Shown piece by piece: positions 12,771-24,560 of a stretch of 64,000 nt of DNA. The stretch covers positions 57,996,758 through 58,060,757 of the forward strand of contig OX485805.1 in NCBI GenBank assembly GCA_950295325.1, in the 5' to 3' direction. The position numbers were made by a program, and so were the translations under genes. Below the pieces are notes generated by a model. That model was not told where the DNA came from and ran no database searches. It saw only the letters and a list, made by a program, of their open reading frames with translations. Source of the stretch: Polytrichum commune. Its lineage: Eukaryota; Streptophyta; Polytrichopsida; Polytrichales; Polytrichaceae. Each line of letters opens with the position of its first letter. The first letter of the stretch is position 1.

Positions 12771-12918
12771 CCTACCTACACTTACTGGTGCGGGCTACCA
12801 CTGAACGGTTCCTACCAGCGCTGGTTACATCCAAGCTCTCATTGGTTGAACCAACTCTCAAAGTGGCCCCTGCTGGTAGAACCGTTCGCAGGTGGCCCAC
12901 ACCAATAAGTGTAGGTGG
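12771..12918. mobile_element. ~148-bp fold-back MITE
   Basis: Almost the whole element is an inverted repeat of ~50-bp arms. The left arm contains CCTACACTTACTGGTGCGGG..GAACGGTTC. The complement of the right arm contains CCTACACTTATTGGTGTGGG..GAACGGTTC. The loop is short. It would form a strong hairpin as DNA or RNA. Confidence 0.8.
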
Positions 12919-13262
12919 ACTATAAGCATCTTACTTATTATCAAAGTGAAATTTCTCGTGCTCATTAAATGGGCATAAAAGTCCCCTCAATTATTTGACT
13001 ATTAAATTAAGATCAATTATCATATTTTGAGCGCATAGTCTAATCTATTTTACATGCATGTCTTTCTAGTATTTGTTCTTGGAGTCACACCTACAGTAAC
13101 CACATGTCACTCAAGTGTAGGTGTGCACTTAAGATTTCAACAAAATTAGGCATGTCTATCTTACCATCATGTTCTCATTTACGGTTTTTAATAACAAAAA
13201 ACTCAAAAATATGGAAAGAAAAAGGCACGCAAAAATCCAGGACTCTGTTGCACGCCATTCTT

Positions 13263-13418
13263 CTTTTTTTCTTTTTTTTTCTTTTTTTGAGACAGAAGGC
13301 CGACAGGCCAACGCCAAAGCACAGGAGGCAGTTGACCACCTGACAAGTTTTCCGTCAAGTAGAGAGAAGATTTCACAACCGGGATTCGAACCGCCAACCT
13401 CTTCCTTGAGAGTTGCAG
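13263..13418 (-). mobile_element. tRNA-derived SINE, copy 1 (5'-truncated)
   Basis: Read on the minus strand, the element begins in a tRNA-like segment with an intact RNA polymerase III B box (GGTTCGAATCC, about 13383-13393). It continues into a body shared with the copy at 23.3 kb (CTACTTGACGGAAAACTTG, TTTGGCGTTGG, CTGTCGGCCTTCTGTCTC) and ends in an A-rich tail. A 9-bp duplication GCCATTCTT flanks it at 13254-13262 and 13419-13427. No A box is seen, so the 5' end is probably truncated. Confidence 0.85.
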
Positions 13419-13427
13419 GCCATTCTT

Positions 13428-14989
13428 GATGACACAAAACAACCTCAGTCCATGGACCCTCCAATGTCTCTTTGCATGCAAATCCATTTGAGACACAAAA
13501 AAAATGTTGATCCAGTGCCGAAAGGGGTCACACTCAATCACACGAGTCAAATATTCCAAAGCAAGCTCAAATGGGACCCAATACCTAAATTCCTCAATTC
13601 TTATTACCCCCCCCCCCCACCCACCCACCTTTTATTTTAAAGGTTGGTTCCGGTCCTAAGAAATGTTCAAAAACAAGAATCTTATCGGTCAAGTGCAACA
13701 TTTTGGACCCAAGGAGTCTACACTTGGGTCCGGGTCCAAGGAACTATGAAAAAATGCAGTGGCAACAAACACCATTTCCAGTGAAATCTTGGTGGTCCCG
13801 ATTTAAGGAAAGAAGTGTCCTCTTAGTTTGAGGAACCAATCTTCAAGCTTAGTCCAATCCTGAGTTTGAAAGTAAGGTTCATTAAGGGATATTATGGACT
13901 TTAAGATTCTTGGACCTAGACCCTAATGTAAACCCATGCTATGTTATATGTCTAGGGTCCACTGCAAAGTCTACCCAAGCTTATTGGTTGCTCTTCACCG
14001 TTATGTAGCTGGTGTAAAGTTACCCTTAAAGGTCTAATAGGCAGGTCAATGTACAACCTCAATATGATACACAATTTGCAAGTCCTCACCAACTCTAAAT
14101 CCATGTGATTCAATCATGAGTTAAAATCTTTATTTAGTGTATTACCTTATATTAAGGAGAGAATAATTATGTCATTATTTGTGACATTTGATGAAAAATA
14201 ATAATTAAGTATGTGTTACATCTTGTTTACACCAAGGGCGCCCATGATGTCTACTTGAACCTAATTCATTAATTAATCATATTAAGGTATTTAACTAGTT
14301 TAATTATTGCACCTAATGAATTAATTAATTGTGGATGGGGTCACTTTTGACATAATTACCTCATTTTGAAATTCTTATCTACTCTAGGAAATTAGTCTTT
14401 TTGATGCCATTTTCATAAATATTTCTAGTCCCATAACTCTTAATTTGGCTTCCCAGCTCTTAAAATCAATTTTATTTCATTGTCGAAGATTGGGATGTGA
14501 TTGAAGTAGTTTTGCCAACACACTTGTGTGGTTTCAAATGATGTTATTTTTGTTCCACCCAAAAATGGCAAACTACTATAAGGCAGTTAAAGTAGTGACA
14601 AAATAAGAGTTAAAGTAAACGTGTCTAATCAAACATAATAATAATTTGGACACATGTATTTGAGTGGTATGTGGTTGAATGTGAATCTAAGAATAGACTT
14701 TTTAAAAACCACGTGTTTAAAAGAGATTGGACCACATTTTAAAAACATGCTAACCATTCTAGGCTCATTCGCAAGTGTCATGTTTTCAAATTACATGGCT
14801 TCACACAATTTTGAAGAATCACCAAAATATGTCACATTGATCATTTCTTCACCATGTTGGGGGTAATATGTGATTCTTTCATCATTCTCCAAGCGGTCAG
14901 TGATCCTTTGTGGAGTATCTTCACTCTTCTAAATGTCGCCCATTTTTTATAAATACCTAAATCTAGTTACATTCCTTCATTACAATTGT
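13428..14989. other. Intergenic DNA, no gene seen
   Basis: AT-rich DNA with a C homopolymer at about 13607-13619. The TTCTAGTCCCATAA...TTGGCTTCCC words at 14425-14456 recur near 28037-28070, so part of this is a dispersed repeat. No gene or RNA is supported. Confidence 0.4.
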
Positions 14990-16350
14990 TTAGGGACGAA
15001 GATGTTGAAGAACATTTTTTACTTACCGGTCATCCTCTTGTGTCTTTACTTATAACTAGGTTATCTTTTACTGGCTCATCACGCTCTTCAATATCTTCAC
15101 CCTCATCAATCAAAGGTGATTTGGAAGATTTGTACATTGCATTCACTGTAGACGTTTCATTTCTCCCACTTGGACACATCTCCAAATCATTCCCAACACT
15201 CGTACTATCCTCCATAAATACAACATATCTCATGAGGCCACACATGTCCGAATGCACAATCTCTAAAAGCTTAGTTATTCACCTTTCCCCTTCATTGGAA
15301 AATGTTGCTCTATGTTGTTTATCCTCGATGCATGCTTTACAAACCAACAAAGATGTAGGATAATTCTTTTTGCCAAAGTTCATGCCACTCATCATGCTTT
15401 AAAGTGCATGAACATTGTTACATTCAAATGTTCATGCCAAAGATGCCAAAGCTCAAATGTACTATTTTTCTTCTTCATGATTGTACGATTGGTCATATCC
15501 ACTCCATGCGCCTCAAAAAGGTTTGTTTCATACATATCATCTTCACATAGTCTCATTGCAATCACCTCTCCATCCAGACTTCTCACAATACATTCGTGTA
15601 AGTTGAATTGCACTTTCAACCCATGCAACAAAAGTTTGCTCACCATGAGAAAAATTGCTTACAAATTAGACACAAGGATGACATATATTTATACGAATTG
15701 TTATCATTTTTTCTTTCACCCATGATAAGTTATATGTTACATAAATTTTAAATTCATGATCTACTTCCACATGGTCTCTAGATGAGCTATATATAGCATC
15801 GAAAAAGCATAGTCATCATCCTATTTAGTATTGTTAGCATTCTCTTAGTTGTTTTTCTTTGCTTTGTAGCAAAAACGCATAATAAGGCACAGTTTGCCAA
15901 AATAGTAGCACGTCTTGATATCTTAGCGTGAAGATTGATTGCTTTATTTGTCTTGACGCAACATTGTTGCGGCATCATCACCTTGGAGTTCATTCTCTGT
16001 TTTTTTGGATATCTTGTGTACCAAATATGTTATCACTTATTCCATAGTCAGCTCTTTCATTGGCATGGTCTCCAAGGCAACAATCAAGTGTTTGTATGAG
16101 GGTGGCAGATTCTTGAATAAATTCATGAAAGCATCTTCGTTTCTCACATGTACCTCCAAGCAAATAAGTAGATCCAGAAGTGTCTTGATTTTGTTGATGT
16201 GGTGCAACAAATCATCACTTTCTTGTATCTTGCACATAAAGAATTCACGACAAATGAAAAATAAATCGGATAAATTCTTCATCTCATGAATGTTACAAAA
16301 GGTCTTTCATGCCTCTGTTGGCCCTTTACAGCTCTTGATGTGCACAAGTA
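14990..16350 (-). mobile_element. Degenerate Ty1/copia retrotransposon, internally deleted
   Basis: On the minus strand, in the order of a copia polyprotein, I find three pieces. A Gag (UBN2-type) piece lies at 16282-16037 (HINKIKTLLDLLICLEV, LPPSYKHLIVALETMPM). A GAG_pre-integrase piece lies at 15646-15392 (ELWHLWHEHL), followed near 15350-15290 by CKACIEDKQHRATFSNEGER. The integrase start lies at 15257 (HSDMCGLMR). That integrase start runs straight into a segment normally found after the integrase core (VVFMED...GEDIEERDEP), so the catalytic core is deleted. Reverse transcriptase and RNase H are absent, stops and frameshifts break the frames, and no LTRs are seen. It cannot be autonomous. 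Confidence 0.75.
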
Positions 16351-16429
16351 GATAAGCTATTTTTTTCAAACTCTTTACAACTTCTTTTTTTCAAATATGT
16401 CTCTACATCCTTAATTAATTCAAATAAGT

Positions 16430-16880
16430 TCTTTTGGTCTCAAATGTACTTATACCCTTGATCCATTCAAGTCAGATCATTTTAAATTCAAATGAGCCTT
16501 CTTGTTCTCAAAAGGGCCTTACCATCTTCAAATCAAGCCCTTCTTAATTCAAATATGTACTTGTATCCCCAAATCATTCAAATCAAGCCCTTCTCAACTC
16601 AAATGTATTGTTGCACCCCCAAACCACTCAAATCATGTCCTATTCAACTCAAATGTATATTTGCATCCTTAAACTACTCAAATCATGCTCTCTTCAACTC
16701 AAATATGTCTTTGCAAATCTCAAAGCTCTCAAATCAAGCCTTCTTCAACTTTAATGTGCATTTACACACTCAAACCACTCAAATCAAGTCATCTTTAAAT
16801 CAAATGTGCGTTTTGCACCCTCAAACCGTTCGTATCAAGTATTTTTTTAAACTTAAATGACCTTCAACACCCTCAAATAT
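16430..16880. repeat. Degenerate ~60-bp minisatellite
   Basis: About six diverged tandem units share the order CTCAAATCA-GCC(T)TTCT-CAACTCAAATGT-TTGCA-CCTCAAAC. One frame stays open across it only because the unit lacks stops in that frame. That 122-codon frame is not a credible gene. Confidence 0.7.
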
Positions 16881-18028
16881 GCACAGTTTTACTCAACCGA
16901 CTCAAATCAACACTCAAATGTATCAAATATGCATTCAAGTATTTGAAACATTCAAATTAACACTTACAACTTCCAAATCTACACTTGTACACCTACAATG
17001 CTTTAAAGTCTCCAAACCTTGAACAACAACTGATGTTCCAACACATGTACCAATTCACCTCCAACACGAAGCACCCCAAACGCTCCTCCAAACACTAAAA
17101 ACACTCAAGGCCCAGTCTCTTACCAAGTAGCAATCAAATCTCTAACTCCACAACTTGCGAGAGTGGGCCCATAACCTATTGAAGCACAATAAAACTAAAG
17201 ATCAAGTACAAGCAAATGCACAACCACAAAGGCAAACGAACACTGCTTGGAGTGAAATGGTCACCTCCACTCCTTGCGTTGCCCTTTATTGCACTTTTCC
17301 TCCTTGGTTCATACAATGCATATGGGATATCTCAACTCCCACGTCCCATGACCCATATGGGTTTATTAAAACCTTTATTCATTCTTATACCTCGAACAAT
17401 CACAATCCTAGGACTACGAGCAACCTAATGCTCTATCTTCAACAAAACCTAATCTTCTAGCTTCAACACATGATTAAGGTCCACCTATAAGACCACTTAA
17501 TGAGCGGGAGAATCCTCACTTTGATAATGATTTATAAAATATTCATACGAGCTCCAAGAATTATGAAGCAAATTTGCTAATCATCTTGCACTTATTGGTT
17601 GTTCATATCCTATGAGAAGAAGTAGGTGCAGAGAGAGAAGACTTGGCAATAACACACATATTCCGCCTTAGATAAAGTCGTGGCATGATGCCCCCAAAGC
17701 TATAATATATACCCAACTATAAAACGATTGATATCAATAATATTGGGCCAAATTAGTAGACACCTTCTGCACTTTAGGAAATACTACCCCTAAATGCTCA
17801 AAGCAATTTCTTTCATTCATATATTAATTTTTTTAAATTCCTTTTTGGTTTTTAAAGATAATTCACTCCTTTTCCAAAGATGTGGGTGACTTTTTGTAGA
17901 CCACATCCATATATGTAAATGTTAAAAATAAATAAATAAATAAAACCTTTATAAGATTCATAATTCCTACCTAGACTGATTCAACTCTCAGAATTTATAA
18001 GGTTACATATCAAATTCGTCACAAAATT
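16881..18028. other. Intergenic DNA, no gene seen
   Basis: The first ~250 bp continue the loose CTCAAAT-rich composition of the preceding minisatellite. The remainder is AT-rich without a coding frame, RNA gene or clear inverted repeat. Confidence 0.4.
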
Positions 18029-18290
18029 ACACTAAATATTGTATTTAGTGTCGTATGGTGTTTTATGGCACTCCAGTAACTTTTTCTAATTACTTTTCTT
18101 TTGAATAAGCTTACGAATATTGTCATGGGTAACTGAATTTTGGATGAAACCCGTGCCAATTACTAAAACGAAGGTTGGTATATTATGCATCCTAACATTC
18201 CTGTAATTAAACATCGTCATGGATGATTGAAATATGGATGAGAAATCACTTAGTATTTACCAATATTTGCAACACTGTAAATCTTTTTTT
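18029..18290. mobile_element. Diverged copy of MITE family C
   Basis: Collinear with the clearer family-C copies at 28585-29034 and 46913-47288. Shared words include TATTTAGTGTCRTAT, TGTTTTATGGCACT-like, AATATTGTCATGG, GGATGATTGAAAT.TGGATGA, AAATCACTT and GCAACACTGTAAATC. The right end is lost. Confidence 0.6.
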
Positions 18291-18349
18291 ACCGACATTA
18301 TCATTTTTTTACCAACTAAGTCATATCAATTTCTTTGGAGCGCACACTA

Positions 18350-18577
18350 ACTACACTAAATATGATATTTAGCATCACTTACTATTCGAAGTTGCACACT
18401 CCTATGTCTTTTTACCATTAGTGCAATATTCTACCAAGTAAATATTTCAATGCTCTATAATGTCCAAACAACCAGTTCAATCTTTGTTGGTAAAAAATGA
18501 GATGTAAAACAATAATTCTAATAGCGTTGTGTAATTCCAAAGAGCAAGTGACACTAAATACCATAATTTAGTATAGT
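18350..18577. mobile_element. MITE family A, intact copy (228 bp)
   Basis: Starts ACTACACTAAATATGATATT and ends in the inverted equivalent (..ATAATTTAGTATAGT). The subterminal CACTTACT/AGTGACA words are also inverted. The interior matches 35674-36213 on both sides of a nested insertion there, including ATTTTTTACNAAGTAA-like, TGTCCAAACAA-like and GTTGGTAAAA words. Confidence 0.8.
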
Positions 18578-19154
18578 TACGTTATCTGGATATTTATTTT
18601 AATTTAAAAAAAAAAAAACCATATGACCGGTAACAAGTTATAGCAACACATAACTCCAAATGGTAACCCACACTAATTAGCGAAAACATTGTAACGGTCG
18701 GTTCTTCCCGGGCTCCTCCTATTCATGGCACGACAAAACACCCATGCTATCTTCTCTTTATTTATTTTTCTTCCTTGGCAATCATTTGTAACTGGCAAGG
18801 GCATGGCACTAACGGAATCGGCCGGGTCCATTAAAAAACTCCCCTGCCCCATTATTAGTGTGGCAACCTTTACGAAGCGTTTGGATGCATCTTCATGTCC
18901 TCAGTATAAACCGAGTATTCAATTGGTGTTGGAAAAGTGCGAGTGTTATATATAGATGTCTGGTCCCTTTCATTTTTAAATACAAATATCTTGAAAAGAT
19001 GTTCTCGCTTTCTTGCGCTTTTGAGATCTTTACACTTTCATGGACTGACCTTTACAAACCATCTTCGAGACCACCTTAAGGAATGATATATCTTGCTTTA
19101 ACTTAGAGGAACAGCGTGAAAAAAAAACCCCTAATTTTTACTTAGTAGAATAGT
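18578..19154. other. Intergenic DNA, no gene seen
   Basis: Contains an A run at 18606-18618 and a fragment like MITE family A (CATAACTCCAAATGGTAAC near 18650). One 76-codon frame (18725-18955) shows no known motif. Confidence 0.4.
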
Positions 19155-19536
19155 ATTAGGGTGGCTCCACACCGGGTCCCAAGTCCCAAGTCTCACTCGT
19201 GTTAACAAGTCTCAACTTGGGAGCCTCAAGTGACTACTAAAATATGATTAATTATCATTAAAGTTGGATTTTGATTATTTTATGCAAAAATATCACAGGA
19301 CTTGGGTTGAGAGTTGGGTCCAGCTTTTTGCTCGATAGAACTTTACAACACAAGCTCCAAACTTCATCTCCAAAAAGTGTTGCCATGTAGGTGTCCATGT
19401 CATAGTTGGGACCTACGACTTGGGACCCCATGTGAAGTGGTAAGTCCTAACTGTCCATGCTCTTCACGGTTGAGATTGCATGGGTTGACTTCAAGTGACT
19501 TTGGGACTTGGGACCATGTGTGAATTGGCCCTTAGT
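19155..19536. mobile_element. ~380-bp TIR transposon
   Basis: The left end contains GGTCCCAAGTCCCAAGTC following TTAGGGTGGCTCCACAC. The complement of the right end reads CTAAGGGCCAATTCACAC followed by GGTCCCAAGTCCCAAAGTC. The terminal inverted similarity covers ~38 bp. GACTTGGGAC words also recur inside. No transposase is seen. Confidence 0.7.
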
Positions 19537-20512
19537 CTAGATGATGTTGTAACACATTTGCTTGACAATATCAAGTGACAAGGTCAGTGACTTGACATGA
19601 ATATTTGCATGAATTTGCTAAGTTCCACTTGTCACTTATCCTAGGCATGAGATTATTTGGCCAAGAAACGGAAATAATTATGTCATTATGATTCTTTTTA
19701 AAAATAAAAATAAAAAAGAAGAAGCTCTAGTCTCAATGAAATTGGTGAGGGAGCATAGCAAGGCTTAGTAATGTTATGATTGGTTTGTCCACCAAATTAT
19801 GAAACTCAAATTTGAAGCTAGCCAAAATTAGTATCAACTAATCATGTTAAGCTATCTTAGAGTGTTAGATCAAAATCTGGCCAATCCGATTAAAACTACT
19901 TTACCCAACCTTATTATCTACCAAACAATTCAAGACATCACTCCTTGAGGAGAGGAAAATGGATTAAAAAATATAAAGAAAATATAGAAACTTTCAAGGA
20001 GCAGTTATTGCATATGAGCATATATAATACCTCTCATCCATCACGTGGATTTTTGACACATTAAAAACCTAACTATTATTTAATCTTATCCAAACATTAA
20101 TTACCCTTCTAACTAATTTGGCAAATTGATTAGGCTCAAAGACCCTGGATAAATCTAGTGAGAAACAGTTGAAATGAAGGAATCACAATTCAATGATAAG
20201 GGACTCAACACTCACTGAAAATGTGTTAAGTTTTGATGCTTGAGACTATGCTCATATGCCCCCAGGGGTGCACCTTTCATTAAAACAAAGAATCACGTGG
20301 ATACCAACATGAAATGAAAACTCCCAATATGCAAGTTTTTATTCGTAAATCAAGCAATATATCTACAAATTCAACAATAAAAATACAATTGTCAATATGT
20401 TTATATATATTTTTAAATGCATTCATATATAGTCATTAACATAAGTATGTAGATATACTTTCAAACAACAATCAATCCCTATAATATATATAATGCAAAA
20501 CCCGAGCATGCA
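19537..20512. other. Intergenic DNA, no gene seen
   Basis: AT-rich, no credible coding frame or RNA. CCCCCAGGGG at about 20260-20269 recurs at 20898-20907 near the dispersed repeat copy 2. Confidence 0.4.
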
Positions 20513-20679
20513 TTAAATTATGAAGTCGTTGAAGACCTTTTCATCCTCCGGATGTAGCTCACAAGTATCGAAGTCTACAATATATGGCATAGAAGCTAAT
20601 GCAATTTTTTTTTCTAAGTCTACCACCAAACGATCAGTAGTCCACTTGTTGTTGGTTCCTTTTCAACACCAACATAAGC
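20513..20679 (-). pseudogene. Possible last exon of a broken gene
   Basis: On the minus strand a plausible acceptor (ACATAG, AG ending at 20680) opens a frame AYVGVEKEPTTS. After a one-base shift near 20645 the sequence continues WTTDRLVVDLEKKIALASMP, then YIVDFDTCELHPEDEKVFND and a stop at 20513-20515. The composition looks like real protein, unlike the surrounding DNA. I recognise no family. The frameshift and the absence of a neighbouring exon suggest a gene fragment or transposon remnant. It could also be chance. Confidence 0.3.
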
Positions 20680-20899
20680 CTATGTATATATATATATAAA
20701 CTATAAAGTGTTGTGACACTACCAGACAAGTACAAATGTTGTATATTTTTGAAGGTCTTCCATACATGTACATAACTACTAGTTATTAATTGTGTAACAT
20801 GTGCATACGTAGTACGACAAAGTTCAAGTTATTTGTCCTATTCTGCACTCACATATACTCTTACCTGTTTATTATAGTGTAGCCCCTGAATACTATGCC

Positions 20900-21605
20900 C
20901 CCAGGGGGTGGACTTTTCATACCACGTACGAACTAACGTGAGTGTAAGAAGGGGTATTTTTTGAGGCAATAGCATACATATCATACATAAGGGAGAAGTA
21001 TTTTTCTTCTCTTCTAGTGTGTACATTTAAAATGGTTATTAAGAATTTTGAAGTAAAGGTAGATGTACAAGAGGGGGCCCTAAGGTTTAGAGGAAAATTT
21101 GACAAGAGATGTATTTGTTTCTTCCAATGCACGTTTCATCCATTGTTGTCATATGGTAATAGACCTCAATGACTACCCTTTCCATATTTGTTAGGGTTTG
21201 CATTGGGTTTTTTTGGTATTTACAAATTGGAGGCTCTTGGACCTCATAGGCTCCCTTGAGATTTGCTTCTTGGATTCTAGCTGAGTTATCTTGCTCTAGT
21301 CTTTGCCTATTTGGTGCAATTGTTGAGTTACATGCTATGGATGAAAAATTATTCAATGACTCTCTCGTTGGAATGTGAAAGTGGAGTTTATATGTAATAA
21401 GGGCCTATTTGAACCATGGTTTTTTATTTTTATATATACTAGAGGCAACTATCACATTCGATTGCAAAGCTTAGTATAGATACATGAATCATTTTCTAGC
21501 TTGCCATTAGTACGTATACATTTAGTTTTCTCCATAAAGTTCCCGTATATAGGGGTTCATTCTCATAGTGACGCACACACATCATTTAGACATCCAATGA
21601 AGAGT
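20900..21605 (+). repeat. ~0.7-kb dispersed repeat, copy 2
   Basis: Direct, collinear copy of 10765-11480, from GTGGACTTTTCATACCAC-like words to the CATTTAGACATCCAATGA end. No inverted partner is visible here, unlike copy 1. It is non-coding. Confidence 0.7.
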
Positions 21606-23323
21606 TCACCTCATGAAACTATGATGCACACTTCCATTTGGCACTAATCTTATGAGTAACTATTAAGTTGTGCATCTTACACCATAGGGAGATTGTTTGT
21701 CAATCAAAACCATAACGGAGGAACCTAATGCCAAGTACTTCAAAGGTTCACACTTGAGCACTTGTACTATGTTGTAGCAATCCATGAGGATAGCCTTTCA
21801 TGGCCAACTAGGTGTTAGGTTTGGATCATAGTGAGGTGCCTTATGTGTCATCATGACATACGTATCTTGTGCACATCTTGTAGGTGTGCAAAGATTGACT
21901 TAATTGCATGCAATAAAAAGAGGACAAGTGGAATTATTGCATGTGAGTCATGCATCTCTTGTAACTTATCTCCTTTCTCTCATTTCTCTTGTGAGGAAAT
22001 GGGGAAAAAATTCTATGTTTTATGTATATAAGAACACTCCAGGTTAGTTTAGTGGGATTTTCGATTGAGATGAAAACAATCATTCTTGTAAATATACATA
22101 TGTAAGTTTGGGATGACAATACTTGCAAATCATCCATAAGTTAGAAAAGTGATCATATTGACATAAAATACCATATGACACTATATACAATATTAGGTGT
22201 AATCGGCCATGTTGATTAAAAGTGGTTTTTATGTCTTCTCATGTAGCACCAACTGTCATCCATGTCATGTACACCATGTGCTCTAGTTGCCACCCAATGA
22301 TTGCAAGACAATTAGTGTGGGCCACGCTAAATCAATTGTCTAGTGTAGTTATGCAATTATTCCCTTCGGCCGTAAAAATTATGCCTCCGAACTTTGTCTA
22401 GAGTTGTGTGTTGCTTGTCACATTGTATGTCGCTCGATGCATACTAGTCGCTTCTTTCAACTTTGCAAAGGTCACAACCATAAAAACAAGTTCGTGATGC
22501 CAAACCTTTAAGAGTGCTTTGGACTATGAAGTTTAGGTCGGCAAGACGTCCAAAACATGTTGATTGCTTGAGCCTCGAGCCTCATTGACTATATTCTACA
22601 CCACATTCTTATGATAAGAAGGACGTTGTTTTTATTTTATGCTATTTCCACGACACTTTATTGAGAAATCAAACGGAGGTATTCTTAATCAAAGCTCCTT
22701 TTTTTTCGATGAAAAAATGCACAACGTTCAACATGTTTCTTAGTATATTCTAACCCACTTGATGGATAATTCCCCATGAAAAGCCATCGTTGATCCGGGC
22801 CTTATTGGTTAAGCAACGCATAGCGTATGGCGAGAGAGGACCCAAGCCGTTTCCATGGTGCACCGTCATCCACAATGCACATGGAGAATAGTGTACATAG
22901 CTAGTGGTACGGCATGCACACGGCGTTTTGAAGCTTATCGATGATGAACAATAGTTAAATTCAATTTTCTCATTCTCCATTTTGTTGGAGGTTTATCCAC
23001 CTTCACGACCCGATTACAAGGGTGGGCCGTTAGAGCCCATTGTTAGCTACCGTGGATAATGCTTAAGTAGGTGGTGGTAGCTAGCTAGGGTTAGTCAACT
23101 TCTCCCAAATTTCAAGCAGAATGTTGGGACTGATTTGGGGCCAGGTCTGTGGGAGGGAAGGAGGTCCATGCAAACATTGCTCTTCCCAAGCCAATCTTTA
23201 CGATTAGGTCCCCCCCCCCCCCACATGACGAAACTCGGGATTCCGGAAAGCTCATTCCGCATTGAATCACCTGCGAAAAGGGGTACCAAATTCGGGGTTA
23301 ACGTGGAGATCTCACTATGCTTT
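21606..23323. other. Intergenic DNA, no gene seen
   Basis: AT-rich to mixed composition, with a C run at about 23210-23222. No coding frame longer than ~76 codons and no recognisable element. Confidence 0.4.
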
Positions 23324-23336
23324 AACTCTTCTAATT

Positions 23337-23432
23337 TTCCTCTCTACTTGACGGAAAACTTGTCAGGTGGTGAACTGCCTCCTATGCTTTGGCGTTGGTC
23401 TGTCGGCCTTCTGTCTCAAAAAAAAAAAAAAA
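23337..23432 (+). mobile_element. tRNA-derived SINE, copy 2 (5'-truncated, with target-site duplication)
   Basis: The body matches the minus-strand SINE at 13.3 kb (CTACTTGACGGAAAACTTG, TTTGGCGTTGG, CTGTCGGCCTTCTGTCTC) and ends in a 17-base A run (23418-23434, sharing its last bases with the duplication). A perfect 13-bp duplication AACTCTTCTAATT flanks it at 23324-23336 and 23433-23445, the hallmark of target-primed reverse transcription. The tRNA-like head is missing, so it is a 5'-truncated insertion. Confidence 0.9.
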
Positions 23433-23461
23433 AACTCTTCTAATTACCCATTGTTAACGAA

Positions 23462-24560
23462 CTTAGGGCAAGGCCACTCACCCTGCATCTGCACTTTTAC
23501 ATCTGCGATGCAGATGCGGATGCAGGGAAGTGCCCCACTCAACCTGGCAAAACTCAAATGTGGATGAAGAACTTTCCAGGAGGTGCAGAACTCCCTGCAT
23601 TTCCTCGATTTACGCAGGGAGCCTGCTATCAACTAAAGACAAACAACTTTATTGATGTTTTAGAAATAATTGGTTGAGGTTTAACCAGATAGTTACAGAT
23701 GATCTGGTTTAGGTTGAGAGTTTGATCCGTGACCGGGTGAGGTTGATTACGGTGCACAGTAAAATTCATACTTACAGAAAGTGACACTCACAGATAATCC
23801 GGTTGAGGTTGAGAGTTTGATCCGTGACCGGGTGAGGTTGATTACGGTGCACAGTAAAATTCATACTTACAGAAAATGACACTCACAGATAATCCGGTTT
23901 AGGTTGAGAGTTTGATCCGTGACCGGGTGAGGTTGATTACGGTGCACAAGTCAATGTATTTACATTTTGGGGGAAACCTGTGCAGCTTTTGCAGTGCTTC
24001 GTCAAAGACGATGAGTCTTTAACCAAGCTTTCTGTCATACTCATCAGTGAGTTGTATGAGAAATCGCAATTTGTAGTATTTGTGATTAATTACGATCCTT
24101 GACATTGTAATTTCTTCTGCCACATTTTGTGCGACAAGCACTCTTTGTTGCTAATTAAGCATGGTTTAGAGTTTGATCCATGACCGGCTGAGGTTGATTA
24201 GGGTGCACAGTAGAATTCATACTTACAGAAAATGATACTTACAGATGATCCGGTTTAGGTTGAGAGTTTGATCCGTGACCGGCTGAGGTTGATTAGGGTG
24301 CACAGTGTAAATCATACTTACAGAAAATGATACTTACAGAGTTTGATCCGTGACCGGCTGAGATTGATTAGGGTGCACAGTAAAAATCATACTTAGAGAT
24401 GTTCATGCCTTCAGAAAATTACTGATCATTTTAAAAGAAATCCAAAATGATCCAGGATGATTGGGAGTTTTGCCTGGGTCTGCATCTGCATCATGGAGGG
24501 AGGCCACTTTTCAATCCTGGATGCAGATGCAGATCCATGAATGACTGGGCTTGCTCTTAG
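23462..24560. mobile_element. 1.1-kb TIR transposon with internal tandem repeats
   Basis: The ends are imperfect inverted repeats: left CTTAGGGCAAGGCCACTCAC, complement of right CTAAGAGCAAGCCCAGTCAT (15 of 20). Subterminal CTGCATCTGCA / TGCAGATGCAG words and GGCAAAACTC/GAGTTTTGCC are also inverted. Inside are two blocks of ~111-bp tandem repeats (23697-23949 and 24168-24395). No transposase is seen. I could not place a target-site duplication. Confidence 0.65.
23697..24395. repeat. ~111-bp tandem repeats in two blocks
   Basis: Units contain, in order, GATCCGTGACCGG(G/C)TGAGGTT, GATTA(C/G)GGTGCACAGT, CATACTTACAGAAA and a GATAATCCGGTT-like word. About 2.3 units lie at 23697-23949 and about two diverged units at 24168-24395, separated by ~220 bp of unique sequence. 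They sit inside the TIR element above, where such subterminal repeats could be transposase binding sites (inference). Confidence 0.8.

Noticed and set aside
16492-16860. 122-codon frame with repeated CTPKPLKSCPIQLK-like peptides
   Set aside because: Produced by the ~60-bp minisatellite.
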